Shown: positions 12,885 through 23,652, numbered from the stretch's first letter. The stretch: DNA of 64,000 bases from Nereocystis luetkeana (GCA_031213475.1 JARUPZ010000027.1:1363001-1427000), one strand, 5' to 3'. Numbers and translations are program-made. Notes: generated by a model from the letters alone, not told the origin.

Positions 12885-15800
12885 TTTTCCTGACATAGTC
12901 TTCCGCTCCAGATTTTTCGGAGGCTGCCTGTCCTGTGCCGACGGCCTAGATTTTCGGCGATGTATCAAAGTGAGAACAGCCTTGTGGCTGGACATCTACG
13001 AAAAATCGTTTCAATCGGTTCATCGAACGAGCGCGCCCCGCTCGTCTCCGGCCTCCAGGAGATTGCGATATCGTTGTCCGAGGTGCTCGACTCGCGTAGA
13101 GAAGCTAACTCTGCGTGGGAGTTACTGGGGAGATCGGAGGCGTTATCGGAGGAGAGACTGTTCACAGCAGCCAAGGAGGCCAAGTCGGGTGGGGGAGCGA
13201 ACAAGGACCGCGCCAAGGACCTCATCGACGCCTACAAGTAAGGGTTGCGAGTACGAGGCTGTCTTGGAATTTTCTGTTTACCATGGACGGAAATGTAGGG
13301 TATGGGCCGTATAATCTTCATGTGTATGCTCCAACTCTTTACAATCCCGTCAGGATCTTCTGGTCTTCATATCTATACTGCAATGGTCCTTACGTTTCCG
13401 TAAGGACCGTTGGGTCTTCATGTTTATACTCCAACGGTTCTTTTATTTCCGCCCAGAGTGGTGCCACTAAAATCGGAAACGTAACGACCGTTTGGAAAAT
13501 CACACAAGGATGCATACTCAAGGATCCTTGCGTTTCCGAACACTGTTTACCCTTTGTTACTACTTTCGGCAGAGACGAGCGTGAATTTTTGAAGCCCATG
13601 TACTTTTCGAAAGCTTTGTGATCTCCTGTGGGTTCGATTCTGACTGCTGTTGTCCTGTTTGCCGCCGGGGTCGCTGTGCAGAGGTGATTGTGCACTCGGA
13701 TGACTGACACCAGTCAGTCCCAACAAGAGGAAGTTTATACGAGGGCATTGGCAGTATAGTAGATCATACAGGGTACACCAGATAAAACACTTTCCTGGTA
13801 AGTATTTAGTACCCGACGGATTTATACGGGAACATCACATACCAGGTAGTTATTAATAGCACCGCTCTGTTAAAAAACAGAAGGGTCAATTTTGAGTACA
13901 CCTATGTTTACGCAAACGGTGCTTACATTTCCAGACGGAGATGTCCTACAGGAAAATCTAATACGTAATAATATGTGATACATCGACGTTTTGTGTCATA
14001 TCGGTGAAAACCACCTTCCAGTTCATACTTCGCTGACTAACCCTGACCTATTATATTGTTGTGACGTTTTACCGACACGCTTGGTGTATAATCCAAAAAT
14101 CAAAACTGGCCAAAACGACGGAACAGACATACCGTATATCATACCGTGAGAACACAACACGCTATTACGGGGGACCATAGTTAATAGGACCAAATATTGA
14201 TAGTAGAAATGGTTAAATATATAGGTTTTTATGTATACCACAGGTCCTATTAACTATGGTCCCCCGTAATAGCGCTAGCGGTAGCATACCCCCTTGGACG
14301 AATTTCCGAGGCGTTTTTTTCCAAAACATGATATTAATAGCGGAAAGCGCGACAGCAGTGTGAGTTTTTACGGGGGACCATAGTTAATAGGACCTATGGT
14401 ATACATAAAAAACTATATATTTAACCATTTTTACTAACAATATTGGTCCTGTTAACTATGGTTCCCCGTTATAGGAGGACACGCACAACAAAAACGGTGG
14501 CGTTGGAAATATCTCGACGAGATGTTTCCTCGAGGTCAGCACTTTTTTCCGTTGGCGAGCAAAACCAGCTAAGCCTAGAGTCATAGTCTCAGTGACATTC
14601 ATCCGAGGGGGGGGTGTCATCGCTAGCGTGTTACACGGTGTGCGAGAGTTGTCAAAATGTTGAACATTATTTACAATAGTCTAGAACATTAAAACGTTAG
14701 ACCTGGATGCCGGAATGGGTACTTTTTTAGCGGTTGCCTTGCCCTTGCTCGGACTTTGACGTGCAATATTCCCGTACTAGTATGGCTTCTCGGGAATGTC
14801 TCGTTTTTCTACCTCCTTCGATTTGTTTCTGGGAGCGGATCGAAGGGCGCCGTCTCGGTGCGAAACGTTCGTCTGCCGTTTCAATCGTCACGGAAGCCGT
14901 CGCGCCCAAACAGACTTGTCGTTTCCACCCCAGGGTCTTGACAGCGCGCCGGGTGATATCCCACGAAGGTGGTAGCAGTGTCCACGCTTGACGCGCACAA
15001 GCCAGCGCGGTCCGGCGGCGATTTCCAAATGAAATCTTGGCGTGGCGTCGTCGTACAAACAGTAAGGCTTGTGGGTTCGTCGATAGGTTACCGACATTGC
15101 TTTTCTGCATGTGTAGGTATTCTTGCTTGGTGCTGTAGACGGTGAGACGTTTCCGTCGCGCCTGTCGCGCCCTGTTCGTACGTGACCCCCCCCCCCCCCC
15201 CTCGCAGTCCTCGTGGTTCGGCCGCACACACGTCAAGGATGAACTCCCAATAAGCTGGCTGTGATGCTTCGTCGATGCTTCGTCCCTGCCGGGACGTGAA
15301 GAAAATTCGATGCGTCTTTTCGACTTTAGACGCCGGCATGCTCACGCCAGTGCGACTGGTTGCATCGCCTTTCGCCCTCCTCACCCTTTCCACTCCCTTC
15401 CTCTCCTGGTCCAGGTGCCTGCACGCGCTAGACGACCTGTTCTCGAAGCTTGTGGAGGCGGTGTCCGAGGTGGGGAAGAGGGAAGAAGAGTGCCGCGTGG
15501 TGGAGAAGGAAACCGACAGGCTGCTCAGATGGCAAGGCGGAACCACTCGCTTGGAGGTGAGATGGATGATTGTTGGTGTTGGATATGAGCGGGAGGGATA
15601 TTGCTGTTTCAGGTGACTATAAAGGTGGGAAACCCCAGCGCAAGAGGCGTTTTTTCGTGCTGTTCGTGTTGGTGTTTATAATGCAATATCTCTTGGGCTC
15701 ATCTGGTAAAGGGGGCGACGGGGTGCGACGTAAGGGGCGGCACTTAATTTTCCCGACTCCCTCATGCCCCCTACCCCCTCATTTACACGGCCTCCTAGAA

Positions 15801-16528
15801 TATAGGGGCCCTAAATGCCTTTTTGTGTTGATTTTTTTTCAAGTTTAGGGGATGCTGTGTGCTCAGGGTCAACAGCGAGCGGCGTGGCCGCTGCAGCTGA
15901 AGGGATCGCCGCGATTTTATTCCACCTATCCTCGCCGGACCCTGCTATGGCAACCCTCATGCTTCCCCTTGTTTTGATCCTTGTACGCAACGTTATCCCT
16001 TTCGACCAACCTGACCAACCCGGTTGTGTGCCAACGACCACATTATCTGCCTTACAGCTCCTGTCGCGAGACCTGCGGAGAGTTAAAGAAGACGCGTTCG
16101 CCCTCGAGCAGCGGCTGGACCAGGCCCTCGACGACGAGAGACAACCCCCAAAAAACTCTCAAGAAGATCGGGAGCTTGAAGAAGGGGAGCAAGCGCAAGC
16201 GCCAGCCAAGCAAGCCCAGCTCGGGGGGAACGCCGGTCGAGAGGGCAGGCTCAGCGGGAAGGGAGGTGGGATAGACGAAGAGAAGGGAGAAGAAAAAGAG
16301 GCGAAGCAGCGATGGAACGATGTTTCCGTCCGAGCTCGGCACGAGGGTGTCGGAGAAGCGCACGATCAGGTTTATGAGGAAGACGCGAGGCGCGACGGAG
16401 AAGGGGTAACTCGGTTGTCGGAGCGTGATGCCCGCGATGGCAGCTTCGGAGAGGACGGCGTACGCGCTACTGTTGACGAGGAAGTCGATTTCGTGGGCGA
16501 AGACGACGAGGAGAATGTTTGGCAGTGA
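3447..16528 (+). CDS. CCDC22: CCDC22 orthologue (Commander/CCC complex coiled-coil protein), multi-exon
   Basis: Exons read by eye with matching phases: 3447-3634, 4085-4192, (4292-4348), 4734-6143, 6482-6559, 7419-7509, 8214-8359, 10194-10424, 10929-10997, 12912-13237, 15415-15556, 16058-16528 (TGA). All introns are GT-AG. Recall of human CCDC22 gives clear matches in order: LTSDAVIEAV near the N-terminus, DAGFSEPLSAHQLLYPAEED against DLGYPLELGYQNFLYPSEPD, YATKALELLP against LKSRAVELLP, LIDAYKCLHALDDLFSKL against VRKAYKYLAALHENCSQL, and a C-terminal SRDLRRVKEDAFALEQRL against SNLEKIREDYRALRQEN. In animals CCDC22 pairs with CCDC93 and scaffolds COMMD proteins for endosomal cargo recycling. 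The protein is about 1,090+ residues against about 630 in human; the excess is one disordered exon and an acidic tail. The first coding exon (about 15 residues) was not found. Starts of exons 10929 and 12912 and the small exon 4292-4348 are the least certain. Confidence 0.85.
4292..4348 (+). CDS. CCDC22: Candidate small CCDC22 exon (19 codons)
   Basis: This stretch lies between an AG acceptor (gtggacgtag) and a donor (AAAG|gtatca). It is phase 0 at both ends, so it fits between the flanking phase-0 exons. A more pyrimidine-rich AG at 4264 would bring in an in-frame TAG in the required phase. The 19 residues show no convincing family motif. It may be skipped or absent in the real transcript. 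Confidence 0.3.
4734..6143 (+). CDS. CCDC22: Giant low-complexity CCDC22 linker exon (470 codons)
   Basis: The acceptor ctatgcag at 4733 follows about 60 bases of almost pure C/T. The exon is 1,410 bases in phase 0/0 and ends TTACAG|gtcagg. The translation is rich in G, E, S, A, D and P with few hydrophobics, no repeats of fixed length and no recognised fold, so it is probably disordered. It sits where animal CCDC22 has a shorter disordered linker between the NN-CH domain and the coiled coil. Other frames on both strands are also open for 200-350 codons, a consequence of the GC-rich, stop-poor composition. The frame chosen is the one that joins both neighbours in phase. Confidence 0.7.
6482..15556 (+). 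CDS. CCDC22: CCDC22 coiled-coil exons
   Basis: Seven exons encode charged, heptad-like helices. 6482-6559 reads FELDAQELELERLLKEEK. 7419-7509 ends in ALELLP plus one base. 8214-8359 supplies the other two bases and continues VADETARLQKQC. 10194-10424 has a helical first half and an acidic second half. 10929-10997 and 12912-13237 follow, the latter ending in the AYK codon split AA|G. 15415-15556 completes the K and reads CLHALDDLFSKLVEAVSEVG. Together they match the coiled-coil half of CCDC22 that pairs with CCDC93. The exon series keeps frame without forcing. Introns here host MITEs, minisatellites and long C-runs. Confidence 0.8.
6834..6929. mobile_element. piggyBac-type MITE, copy 1
   Basis: TTAA at 6834-6837 and 6926-6929 flank an 88-base element. 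Its ends match as inverted repeats of about 33 bases (ctattttagcactgcagtccc against ccccttaggacttcagtccc). TTAA target duplication is the hallmark of piggyBac transposons. In a CCDC22 intron. Confidence 0.8.
7003..7055. repeat. (CTG)n/(CTA)n microsatellite
   Basis: Imperfect trinucleotide run in a CCDC22 intron. A second (CTG)n run lies at 7945-7985 and a (CAG)8 at 32491-32517. Confidence 0.9.
8107..8137. repeat. Poly-C run of about 30 in CCDC22 intron
   Basis: Lies about 75 bases before the acceptor at 8213. Other long C or G runs are at 4037-4052, 10151-10163, 15184-15201, 43258-43276 and 53465-53478. Confidence 0.9.
8480..8935 (+). repeat. Dispersed repeat D5 in CCDC22 intron
   Basis: Reverse complement of 48505-48720: gccgtacggctccttgctt, ccaaccattgta, caaaaatctcaccca and ccccaatcacgcattgg are shared. 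Two diverged tandem parts occur here (8540-8720 and 8740-8900). Confidence 0.8.
11400..11545 (+). repeat. Dispersed repeat D6, two tandem copies
   Basis: ggttactca-ttgtgcttgc and gaccacgcatc-ctttcgaga are present twice here and once at 43000-43070. It resembles the start of the LINE tail (ccatagaccctcgcatccct), so it may be a distant tail relative. Confidence 0.6.
12145..12360. repeat. 21-bp minisatellite in CCDC22 intron
   Basis: accgtttgatcttcgagcacg-like units occur about four times at 12145-12228 and about three times at 12298-12355. Antisense, each unit translates to a heptad (VVLEDQT), but the surrounding frame has no support as a gene. Confidence 0.75.
12580..12740 (+). repeat. Dispersed repeat D1, copy 1
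   Basis: gggaatgctgaaccctat...cacctgtgaccacggctt...gctggaaagtgaaagtgatg recurs at 18480-18655 and, more decayed, at 25553-25690. About 160 bases, no inverted ends, A-rich 3' side: SINE-like. Confidence 0.8.
13280..13475. mobile_element. MITE family B, composite copy in CCDC22 intron
   Basis: Begins atggacggaaatgtag and ends ttatttccgcccagagtggt. A back-to-back junction gtccttacgtttccgtaaggac in the middle suggests two copies fused or one inserted beside another. Confidence 0.7.
14160..14274. mobile_element. MITE family A (GGGGGACC palindrome), copy 1
   Basis: Inverted ends ctattACGGGGGACCATAG / CTATGGTCCCCCGTaatag are about 30 bases long and nearly perfect. The AT-rich centre is about 50 bases. 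It sits in a CCDC22 intron. Length and TTA/TAA-like borders suggest a PIF/Harbinger- or mariner-type MITE, but no target duplication is certain. Confidence 0.85.
14368..14472. mobile_element. MITE family A, copy 2
   Basis: Same ends and a similar centre, lying 100 bases from copy 1 in the same CCDC22 intron and in the opposite orientation by its centre (tatttaaccattttt). Confidence 0.85.
16058..16528 (+). CDS. CCDC22: CCDC22 last exon with acidic C-terminal extension
   Basis: The acceptor is tctgccttacag. The first 30 residues (LLSRDLRRVKEDAFALEQRL) match the C-terminal helix of CCDC22. Human CCDC22 ends soon after this point. Here a further 120 or so residues rich in E, G, D, R and K follow before TGA at 16526-16528. 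No polyadenylation signal was assigned. Confidence 0.8.
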   Translation, partial: LLSRDLRRVKEDAFALEQRLDQALDDERQPPKNSQEDRELEEGEQAQAPAKQAQLGGNAGREGRLSGKGGGIDEEKGEEKEAKQRWNDVSVRARHEGVGEAHDQVYEEDARRDGEGVTRLSERDARDGSFGEDGVRATVDEEVDFVGEDDEENVWQ

Positions 16529-17679
16529 TGATGATGTGGGGGCGCTTGCTGCTTGGCTGTATCTGTAAACCTTGTGCGGGCGACTGACGTAAGCAATATC
16601 GACTGCAGCATCGGGCTGGGCTTCTGTTGCGAGATACTGAAATCGGACTGTGCAAAGAGATGTGCGATACGCGGCAAGCACGATGCTACTATTAATGTTC
16701 ACTTGCTAGTAGTTCTGCGGGGTCGCACCTCGAGCAGGCGGTCCGTACGGTACGGCCGTACTCTGTGTAGTGTTCTTGTCGCTGTGTACACGGGTGGACG
16801 GGACTCCCCCTTCCCGAATTCCTAGCGGAGGTTGGGGAATCCTAAATACTAACTCTGACTAGAAGGCAGACTTTATAGACCTTCAAAGCACGTTTTTATA
16901 CATCAGAAATCACGCGAGGTGCGGGGTTTTCCACTTTTGGTCTTTTACATCCATTTTTCTTTCTGAAACGTGTTTAGAAGGTCCATCGTTTGGATTGGCC
17001 TATCAAAGTTATACGTTCTGTGGACTTTGCGTGGTTTTTAATGTTATTAAATGTGTTTCAAACGACTTCCTTCTGCCCACCTTCTATTTTCGTGGAAGGT
17101 TCCGTTGTCTAAATCAGGACCAAGGTTTGTTAGCCACGAACCCCAACGATGCTTTCGATGGTAAGGGGGTTTACATCGTAGAGGCATGCTTATTTATTGT
17201 TTCGGTTCTTGAAAATATCCTGTTGATATTGGTGGAATTTTCGTTTCCCTGTCAAAAACGTATTCAAACAAGTAAACAGATGTACGAAACAAGAAAAAAA
17301 ATCCACAAGCTTTTAGTATCTGGTACATACGAGCGCGACATCATCATTTGATGTACAAAATGTGATCATTTGAGCATCGTGGGTCATTCATTTCTCAGAT
17401 GCATCGGGCGTTTTGGCCCCTTTTTTTTATAGCAGTTATTTCAATGTTTTCTCTTCTTGTGTTTCCTCTTGTTTTGCGTTAACATCAGCACACCCAGTAC
17501 ACCTGTCGTCGTTTTTGTTTATTTTTGAATTGTCCTGTTTCTTGCAATGATGTATCACCTTTACGTCGGTCGTCGATCGCGACGACCTAAAAACCAAACC
17601 AACTTCTAGAGGACAAGCATGGTGACTGAACAAGTCGTCGTGCAGCCAGAATGTGGAAAGACACGATGAAAACGTGTAT

Positions 17680-17893
17680 GACGGGGGACCAAAGTAAATA
17701 GGACCACATGTTGTCAATAAAAATTCTCAGTTTGTAGAACTGAGTCTCTGTTTTGGTAAATGAAAATCTGTCTGTCTGTCTGTCTGTCCGCAAGGCTTAT
17801 ATCTTCGAACACTTTCCAATGGCCGAGATATAAAGTAGGGAAATATATAGGTTTTTGTGTGTACCGTAGGTCCTATTACCTATGGTCCCCGGT
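17680..17893. mobile_element. MITE family A, copy 3, with an insertion
   Basis: The ends acgggggacc...ggtccccggt are intact, but the centre is about 110 bases longer. The insert contains (TCTG)n with tccgcaaggcttatat and matches 26905-27010, another dispersed repeat. So this is a nested event. Confidence 0.8.
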
Positions 17894-18314
17894 ATTATTC
17901 ATATTTATAAGAGCGAATACGTGGCAGTTGCCGATTGTGGAAACAACCGGGGCAAGCACCTCCATGAAGACGGCGGCGTGACTGCTTTTACCCTCTAGCT
18001 TTTCGAAAATACACGAGAAAATGCATCAATGTATACGTCGCCACCAGTGAACACCACAGAGTTGTCGATAGTGGAGACCACGGGGGCAAGCATCGCCGTG
18101 GAGGCGGCGGGCGCGAGTGCTGACTGCTTAAGGGTGGATTCACCGCCCCCTTCTTCTTCATCTAATCTGTGGAAATACAGGATGAAAACGTTTTCTTTGC
18201 ACAACCACCAGCGAACAAAAAAAATGCCGATTGTGGAGGCAAGGGGGCAGGAACCGCTGTGCAAACGGCGCGCGCGCTGCGCTGTGCCCAATCAACGCAG
18301 ATTCGTGTTTTGTT

Positions 18315-18437
18315 TTGGTGCAGAGGCGTCCCCGGTGGCTTGGTAGGTGGTCCGCGTGCCTATCAAGGTCAATTTCGTGGGTTCAAGTCTCACCGAGTGC
18401 ATGCTGGTACGGGCTTTTTCTTGAATTAAAAAAAAAA
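18315..18437 (+). mobile_element. tRNA-derived SINE
   Basis: A-box TGGCTTGGTAGG and B-box GGGTTCAAGTCTC are spaced as in a tRNA. The T-arm GTGGG/CTCAC pairs, but the acceptor stem does not close, so this is not a tRNA gene. A short body ends in an A-run (18428-18438). These are the properties of a Pol III-transcribed SINE. Confidence 0.6.
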
Positions 18438-18474
18438 ATGATTAGCGGAAAGCGCGAGAACGTGAGTTAGCTAC

Positions 18475-18655
18475 ATTCGATGAAAATCGACGAGCAGTGG
18501 GAATGCTGAACCCTATGCGCGACAAAAAATAAAGGCACGTACCGGGGGGGAGAAGGGTAGACACCTGTGACCACGGCTTGCCCAGAAGCTCGTTGAGGGT
18601 AAAACCTCCTACGAGTTAGGCTGGAAAGTGAAAGTGATGATTAAAAAAAAGAAAA
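18475..18655 (+). repeat. Dispersed repeat D1, copy 2
   Basis: Full copy preceded by cattcgatgaaaatcgacga, which also precedes the copy at 25553. Ends in an A/G-rich run. Confidence 0.8.
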
Positions 18656-19324
18656 AAAAAGAGTTTAATACAGTAAAACAACGTAGAGAGAGCATGCCAC
18701 CAACAAAAATAAACGGAAAACAAAGAAACCGGCGATTGGACCGCGACGCGAGAAAAAAAAGAAAAACAGAGAAACGTGCGTCTTGCCTTATTATACAACT
18801 ATCCTGCCACTGTGGCTTCCCCCTCTTTCCCGAATTAGTGATGTTTCAGTGGAGTTTTTCCGTCGCGCCGCGACACACTCACGTCAGATGATCTGCAGGT
18901 CTCCTTGTCTTGTCCGGTCTGATAAGCGTATTTGAGACAGGGCACTACAGACGTAGCCATCACAACAACCGGTTGCACGTGTGGGGGGCGCCACGCTGCC
19001 ACGCCGCGTCCCCCTTTCACTTATTACCGTAGTGTTTTATGTAGAATTTTGTTTGCCTTCGCGACATACACTGGAAAGGCTTATTTTTTGTTTTTTACGC
19101 TTGTTCTTCCTGGTAGGCGACGACTTTTATGCCGTGCCACAAACGCGAGAAAAGCAACACTAAACATAATCTCTTTGGGGAAATTCACGATGAGACATTG
19201 AGAATATTGGAATGCATGTTACGGTAGGAATGCACCCAAACAGCAGCGATCATTGGTATTCCTGTAGCACCGGTGTATGTGATAGTTGTCAGTTCTCAGT
19301 TTGTAAATCTGGGTGTCTATTTTG

Positions 19325-19440
19325 GTAAGACACCACCGCTGTGTGTGCAACTCTTGTCTGTGGACACCGCACCCTAACAATGATATTGCTGTTGAATCGA
19401 GGGGCCCAACCATACGAGAACACAAGAAGAGGATGCCCCT
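19325..19440 (+). repeat. Dispersed repeat D3, single unit
   Basis: gacaccaccgctgtgtgtgc...tctgtggacaccgcacc...cgaggggcccaaccatacga, in the same order as at 27474-27590. Confidence 0.7.
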
Positions 19441-19799
19441 TGTATAGTCTGCATCTGACCTGTTTCGAGGAGCTCTTAAATCGGGTACCCAATTGCTACG
19501 TCAGTACATACGGTGAAAACTCTCACATGAACTACAAGACAAAAAATACACTATTACTAACTCCCATATATAAAACTCAGACAGTCCCAGCACAAGCGCC
19601 GTTTAGAGTTCAGCAGTAAGAACACTCTGTGTCCCAGGCAGAGACGGCGGGCCTACTTGTTGAGGACCTTACATTTTCGCTTTTTCGATCCTCTGTGCGG
19701 TACAGAGATCTTGTGCCCGTTCGTCTGTCGATTACTTTGTACCCGTCGTGCGTGTTTCACATGCTTTTCAATACACAACCGACGCTGCAGCCGCAATAT

Positions 19800-19910
19800 C
19801 AAGAAACCCCGCTGTGTTATTATTATGTTTGCCATCCGACAATGTGCAGCGTGAGCTTCAACCTTGATTACTCAAAACATTCCTGACTGAAGAAATCCCC
19901 GGAAAAAAAG
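19800..19910 (+). repeat. Dispersed repeat D7
   Basis: gacaatgtgcagc-tgagcttcaac and gaagaaa-cccggaaa are shared with 45548-45640. Confidence 0.6.
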
Positions 19911-20241
19911 GAAGCCAATGCACAAGGTCTATCTACCTTCTATGCCTCAACTCCCTCTATGCTTTATCTACGATACTATATGTGTTGTCTTTTCTCCCTC
20001 CTCCATCTCAGTATGTACTCGTTACTTTCTATTCTTAAATCCTAAGCCGCAACCAAGCTCCATCCCCACGCCATCGGTGTGGGTCTGACATCCCCCCCCC
20101 CCTGCTCCGCACAAGTGGGAATGATCGTATCACGTACCTGGCAGTGTTTATGGTGAAGCACCCAAGAGGCAGATACATAGTACTCCCATTGCTGTCTCTG
20201 GAAATGCCTACACCGGAAACTAAATAAACTTGTTGAAGCTG

Positions 20242-21702
20242 TCATCCATATGCAAGTCCGCCTCTAAAGCGGTTCTCAGTGCGATGCAACTCACCTTTCA
20301 TGCGACTCGCCAGACACCTCACGGCGCTTCGCGCTTGGTGCAAGCAATGTCTGCCTCGTCGGTGAAAACCCGACATGCTCCGTCCCGTCATTGTAGCGAT
20401 GCGAGGGTCTATGGTCATACGACTACGGCCATGCATGAGATCGAGTACATCTCTCCTGTGGAGTACACCCCCCCTGACCCTGCTCCTTCTCGATTCCTGA
20501 CGACCCCTAAGCTGAAGTTTGAATCGCGACACCCTCCTCGAAATGGCGACCTGTGTAGTCACCGAGACGATTGGGAGTAGGCGTTCCTTAACCAATCATT
20601 TCCTTCCCATCGACCCACCATCCCTCCCCCCCACGACAATAGCTGCCAGCCGGTCGATGAACTTGCTGCCCTCTACCCCGAGACGCCCAAAACTTTCCAC
20701 TGCTAAAGTGGCAAGTTTGTGACTCCGTTCGTCAAAGGACACATGTCCCGGACGAGCGTAGTGTTGGTTCTTGCGCGCCTCGGAGGTAGAGGCAGCTGAT
20801 CCATCGTGATCATCACTTCCTCCTCGCAGGTGTATCTGCGCTTGAGGGTCAGCATGGGTGACGCCCAGCAGGATGGGCGTGTCCCTATACTCCCTGTTAG
20901 GAGCATCCCGTAGACCTCCTCTCATGACGACAATATCCATCCGCAGATTTCGGTCTGCGGTGAACGGTTCGCCGCTCTCCTCTTCGTGTCGAATTCCTAG
21001 CCGCTTCAACGTACGAGACATCGCGCGAACAAGCGGTCAGTGCTGATTTACCTGCGCCCCTACTCCGGGACAGATGCGGGCGTGGCGGGTGTCCACATCA
21101 ACTGCATCGCAGCATGGGCACCTCACTGCCAAGTATTCCTCTATCCCCATGAATCGCCTTCCCATGCCTACGAACTCTACTGCGGGTATGACCCGGAGTG
21201 AGTCCGTTGGTCTCGCCCGAAGGCATGCCGTGGCTCCTGCCCCCTGTAGGCTCCTATAGCGAGCCATGGCGAGGATTTTGGTCTCGGTCCCACCCATCGG
21301 GTCGCTCGGTCCGGGGGGGCGTGTTGTCTCCGGGAGCTCCTCCAGCGAGGCAGCATGGGCTGCATGCCGACCTTGGTTTACGAGTTTGCCCAACTTATGT
21401 TGGGCTTTGCGCGAATCAGTGGTTATGGCGTCATGTGCATCCAGCATGTCGATCTCTGGGGGTCTTAGGGCCTGGTCTCCCTCTGCGCTTAGACTCCATA
21501 CCAGCCAAGATTCGAGGACAATGCCCGCCATCGCTTCATTCGTTACTCCCCGTATGCCCCGAATCTCCCGCAAGCTGTGTCCCAGCTGAGCTATGATGCT
21601 CGATTCCGGGAGCGCCCTCCTCAACTTATCGCCTAACGGGCCTGTGAGGTCTGCTAGGACCTCCGGCAAGGTCCCCACCCTGCTCCCGATGGGTGCCGAC
21701 AT
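20242..21702 (-). pseudogene. LINE zinc knuckle and restriction-like endonuclease region
   Basis: The knuckle CPCCDAVDVDTRHARICP (CX2C...HX4C) sits at about 21070-21130. After it come RMDIVVMRGG, ILLGVTHADP and KNQHYA, the D...D-V-T...K-x2-Y arrangement of the LINE endonuclease fold, with G for the expected D in LLDVT. A conserved block AVESFGRLG...FIDRLAAIVVGGRDGGS follows. The frame then continues past a stop into KERLLPIVSVTTQVAISRRV. Three open pieces (21037-21702, 20596-21021, 20242-20595) hold it. Confidence 0.8.
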
Positions 21703-23633
21703 TTCTCCTTGCTGCTGTCGACGGCAGCCCTAACCCTCTCGATCCCGTAAAAAGGCGTGCTTGGGCCTGCTGGTAAGGTTTGAGAGTCAGCCGACCATCC
21801 GGGCACCCCTCCTGGAAAAATGACTGTGCCTCCGCCGCTCCCGGTAGCTCGAGGATTTTCTCGTACGCCCACGGCGCCCCGTTGTCTGCTCTTTTACATG
21901 CTTCGAGGGACAACCCCGGGTCCAGAGCCCGTTCGAGGTAACTCGTCCGTGGCCGGAGAGATTCGACGGTGATGAGGGCCGCTGCTTGTTTGTCGGGCAT
22001 GTTAGCGAGGCAGCGCGCAAGGTGGCCCGCGCCCCCATCCCTCACTGCCCCCATTGCTCCCCCCCGCACGTATTCTTTCGTCCCGATCGGGACACCCACC
22101 ACCGTCACCCCGCCTTCGTCTGCGGTGCGGACCTCCACGCTTTCAAGGAGCGAAATCTCCTCCGTCGTCGGGGCGTGCCCTTCGGGTGGTAGTGCCACTG
22201 TTTTGGCGGCGTTGACCACAACACCGATGTCGTCTAGCTCTCGCTGGAGGAAGGCGAATGCTCTAACCATGTTGGCTGCGACCCCTGTAAGGCCGAGAGA
22301 GACATCGCCCAAGTACGCGACGCGAAGGCTTCCGCTCGTTCTCTCTCGAATTCCTGCCGGAATCGCTTCAGCCCCGGTCGCAACGCCAGGAAGAACAATA
22401 ATGGTCTCATGGGGTCCGCTTGCTGGACACCGCTGGAGCAAGCGATCGTCCTGGTCTCCCCTGAGTCCATCCGGAGAAACACGTCGGCTGGTTGTGCCGT
22501 AGCATTTGGCCACTAAAGGCGTGAGCGCTGGCATGCAGTTCGCCACCTCTTCTAGGACCGCCGTCTTCTTTACGATGTTGAAGGCGTTGGAGCAGTCCGT
22601 GAGAACAAGCCAGTTGTCCGTAACTCATATAGCATCCTAACCCTCAACCCGACATGCTCCACTCCTCCGGGTACGGCAATCCCAAACTACCTTACCTCTC
22701 GGTTTACCTCCTTCAACCACGGTCGCCACTGTAGCATAGCCCCTGTGGTGACGAGCATTCTCCATGTCATGCCCACGCAGACCGGTCGGCGCTTTTCCCC
22801 CAACGCAATGAGGCTCGACTGCAAGAAGAGCTGCCAGAACTCTGGTGGCGGGAACGCGTCCGGCTCGTCGACGATTCTGCGCCAGAAAGCTGTCATACCC
22901 CTTCCGACCCCTCTCTGCCGATGTCGGTGTGAATGGTGGATTGCAGATGAGAAAATCGTTGACCGTCGTTTCCGGGGCCTGAGAGGGCGCTCCGGGAGTT
23001 GATGACGTCGAAGAGCACCTTGGAGGCGTACTCATAGTCAAGGCGTCACAGGGGGGCGTTTCCATCTTCCACCTCGGTGGCACCCGCCAGCACTGCAACC
23101 GCCGCCGCGGACACGGCAGCGTGGTCTTCGGGAGGGGACTTGGCCACCAATGCGTTCCACGTCTCATCGTTCCCCGCTGATCGCGGTTCTGCCGGAAGGT
23201 TGCGTGCTGCCACCTTGACCCCTCCCGCGTGGCGACACGCCGACGACGATCGTTCAAGCTTTACCTCTTCCGAAGCTTCCTGGGCGGCATCTCGTTGTCT
23301 CAAGCCCTCTCTCCTGGCGTACGCTACCAGCAATGGGAGTAGGAGCACCATGTCCTCGCTCTCCACCAGCGCGAACCTCTGTCGCCTCTTTATCCGGTCG
23401 TCCGGTGAGTGGAGCAGGGCTGGCATGAGGTACCATAACTTTATCGCCCGCAGGAGTGAGTTCGGTGTCGCTGAGTCCCGGTTCGGCCGGTGCTCTCCCC
23501 TAGCGTGGTTGAGGATGCCAAGGGCGTGAACGCTCAGGCGTGCATGTGCTCCTCCCAGCTGCGGCTGAACTGTTTTCCCGATTGCGAAGCGTTGCCTCAG
23601 GTCCTCCAAGGAAACGGCATCGAGTGGTGGCAC
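21626..23633 (-). pseudogene. LINE reverse transcriptase region
   Basis: RT blocks seen on the minus strand: SGPGNDGQRFSHLQS (about 22930-22980), RRPVCVGMTWRMLV (about 22770), motif A WLVLTDCSNAFN (about 22580-22620), motif B SSGVQQADPM (about 22400), motif C AYLGDVSLGL (about 22290), then GVVVNAAKTVALP and GVPIGTKEYV. Motif C should read Y-x-D-D; here it is Y-L-G-D, so one catalytic aspartate is lost. The blocks lie in different frames separated by frameshifts and a stop after EDGNAPL. The upstream 195-codon frame (23046-23633) with FALVESEDMVLLLP is part of the same protein. Confidence 0.85.
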
Positions 23634-23652
23634 TAAGTCCAGGCTGCTTTGG

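Larger units (their letters stand above)
16529..20104. other. Intergenic, repeats only
   Basis: After the CCDC22 stop the DNA becomes AT-richer. A 118-codon frame (16995-17351, TTG start) has no recognisable features. Contents: MITE A copy 3, the SINE at 18315, D1 copy 2, D3 at 19325, D8 at 19668 and D7 at 19800. Confidence 0.6.

Noticed and set aside
16995-17351. 118-codon frame after CCDC22
   Set aside because: No ATG start, AT-rich, no recognisable motif or splice structure.
18315-18400. A functional tRNA gene
   Set aside because: A/B boxes and T-arm are present but the acceptor stem does not pair. The A-run points to a SINE.
22637-23529. Other long frames over the LINE
   Set aside because: Shadows of the minus-strand RT frames.
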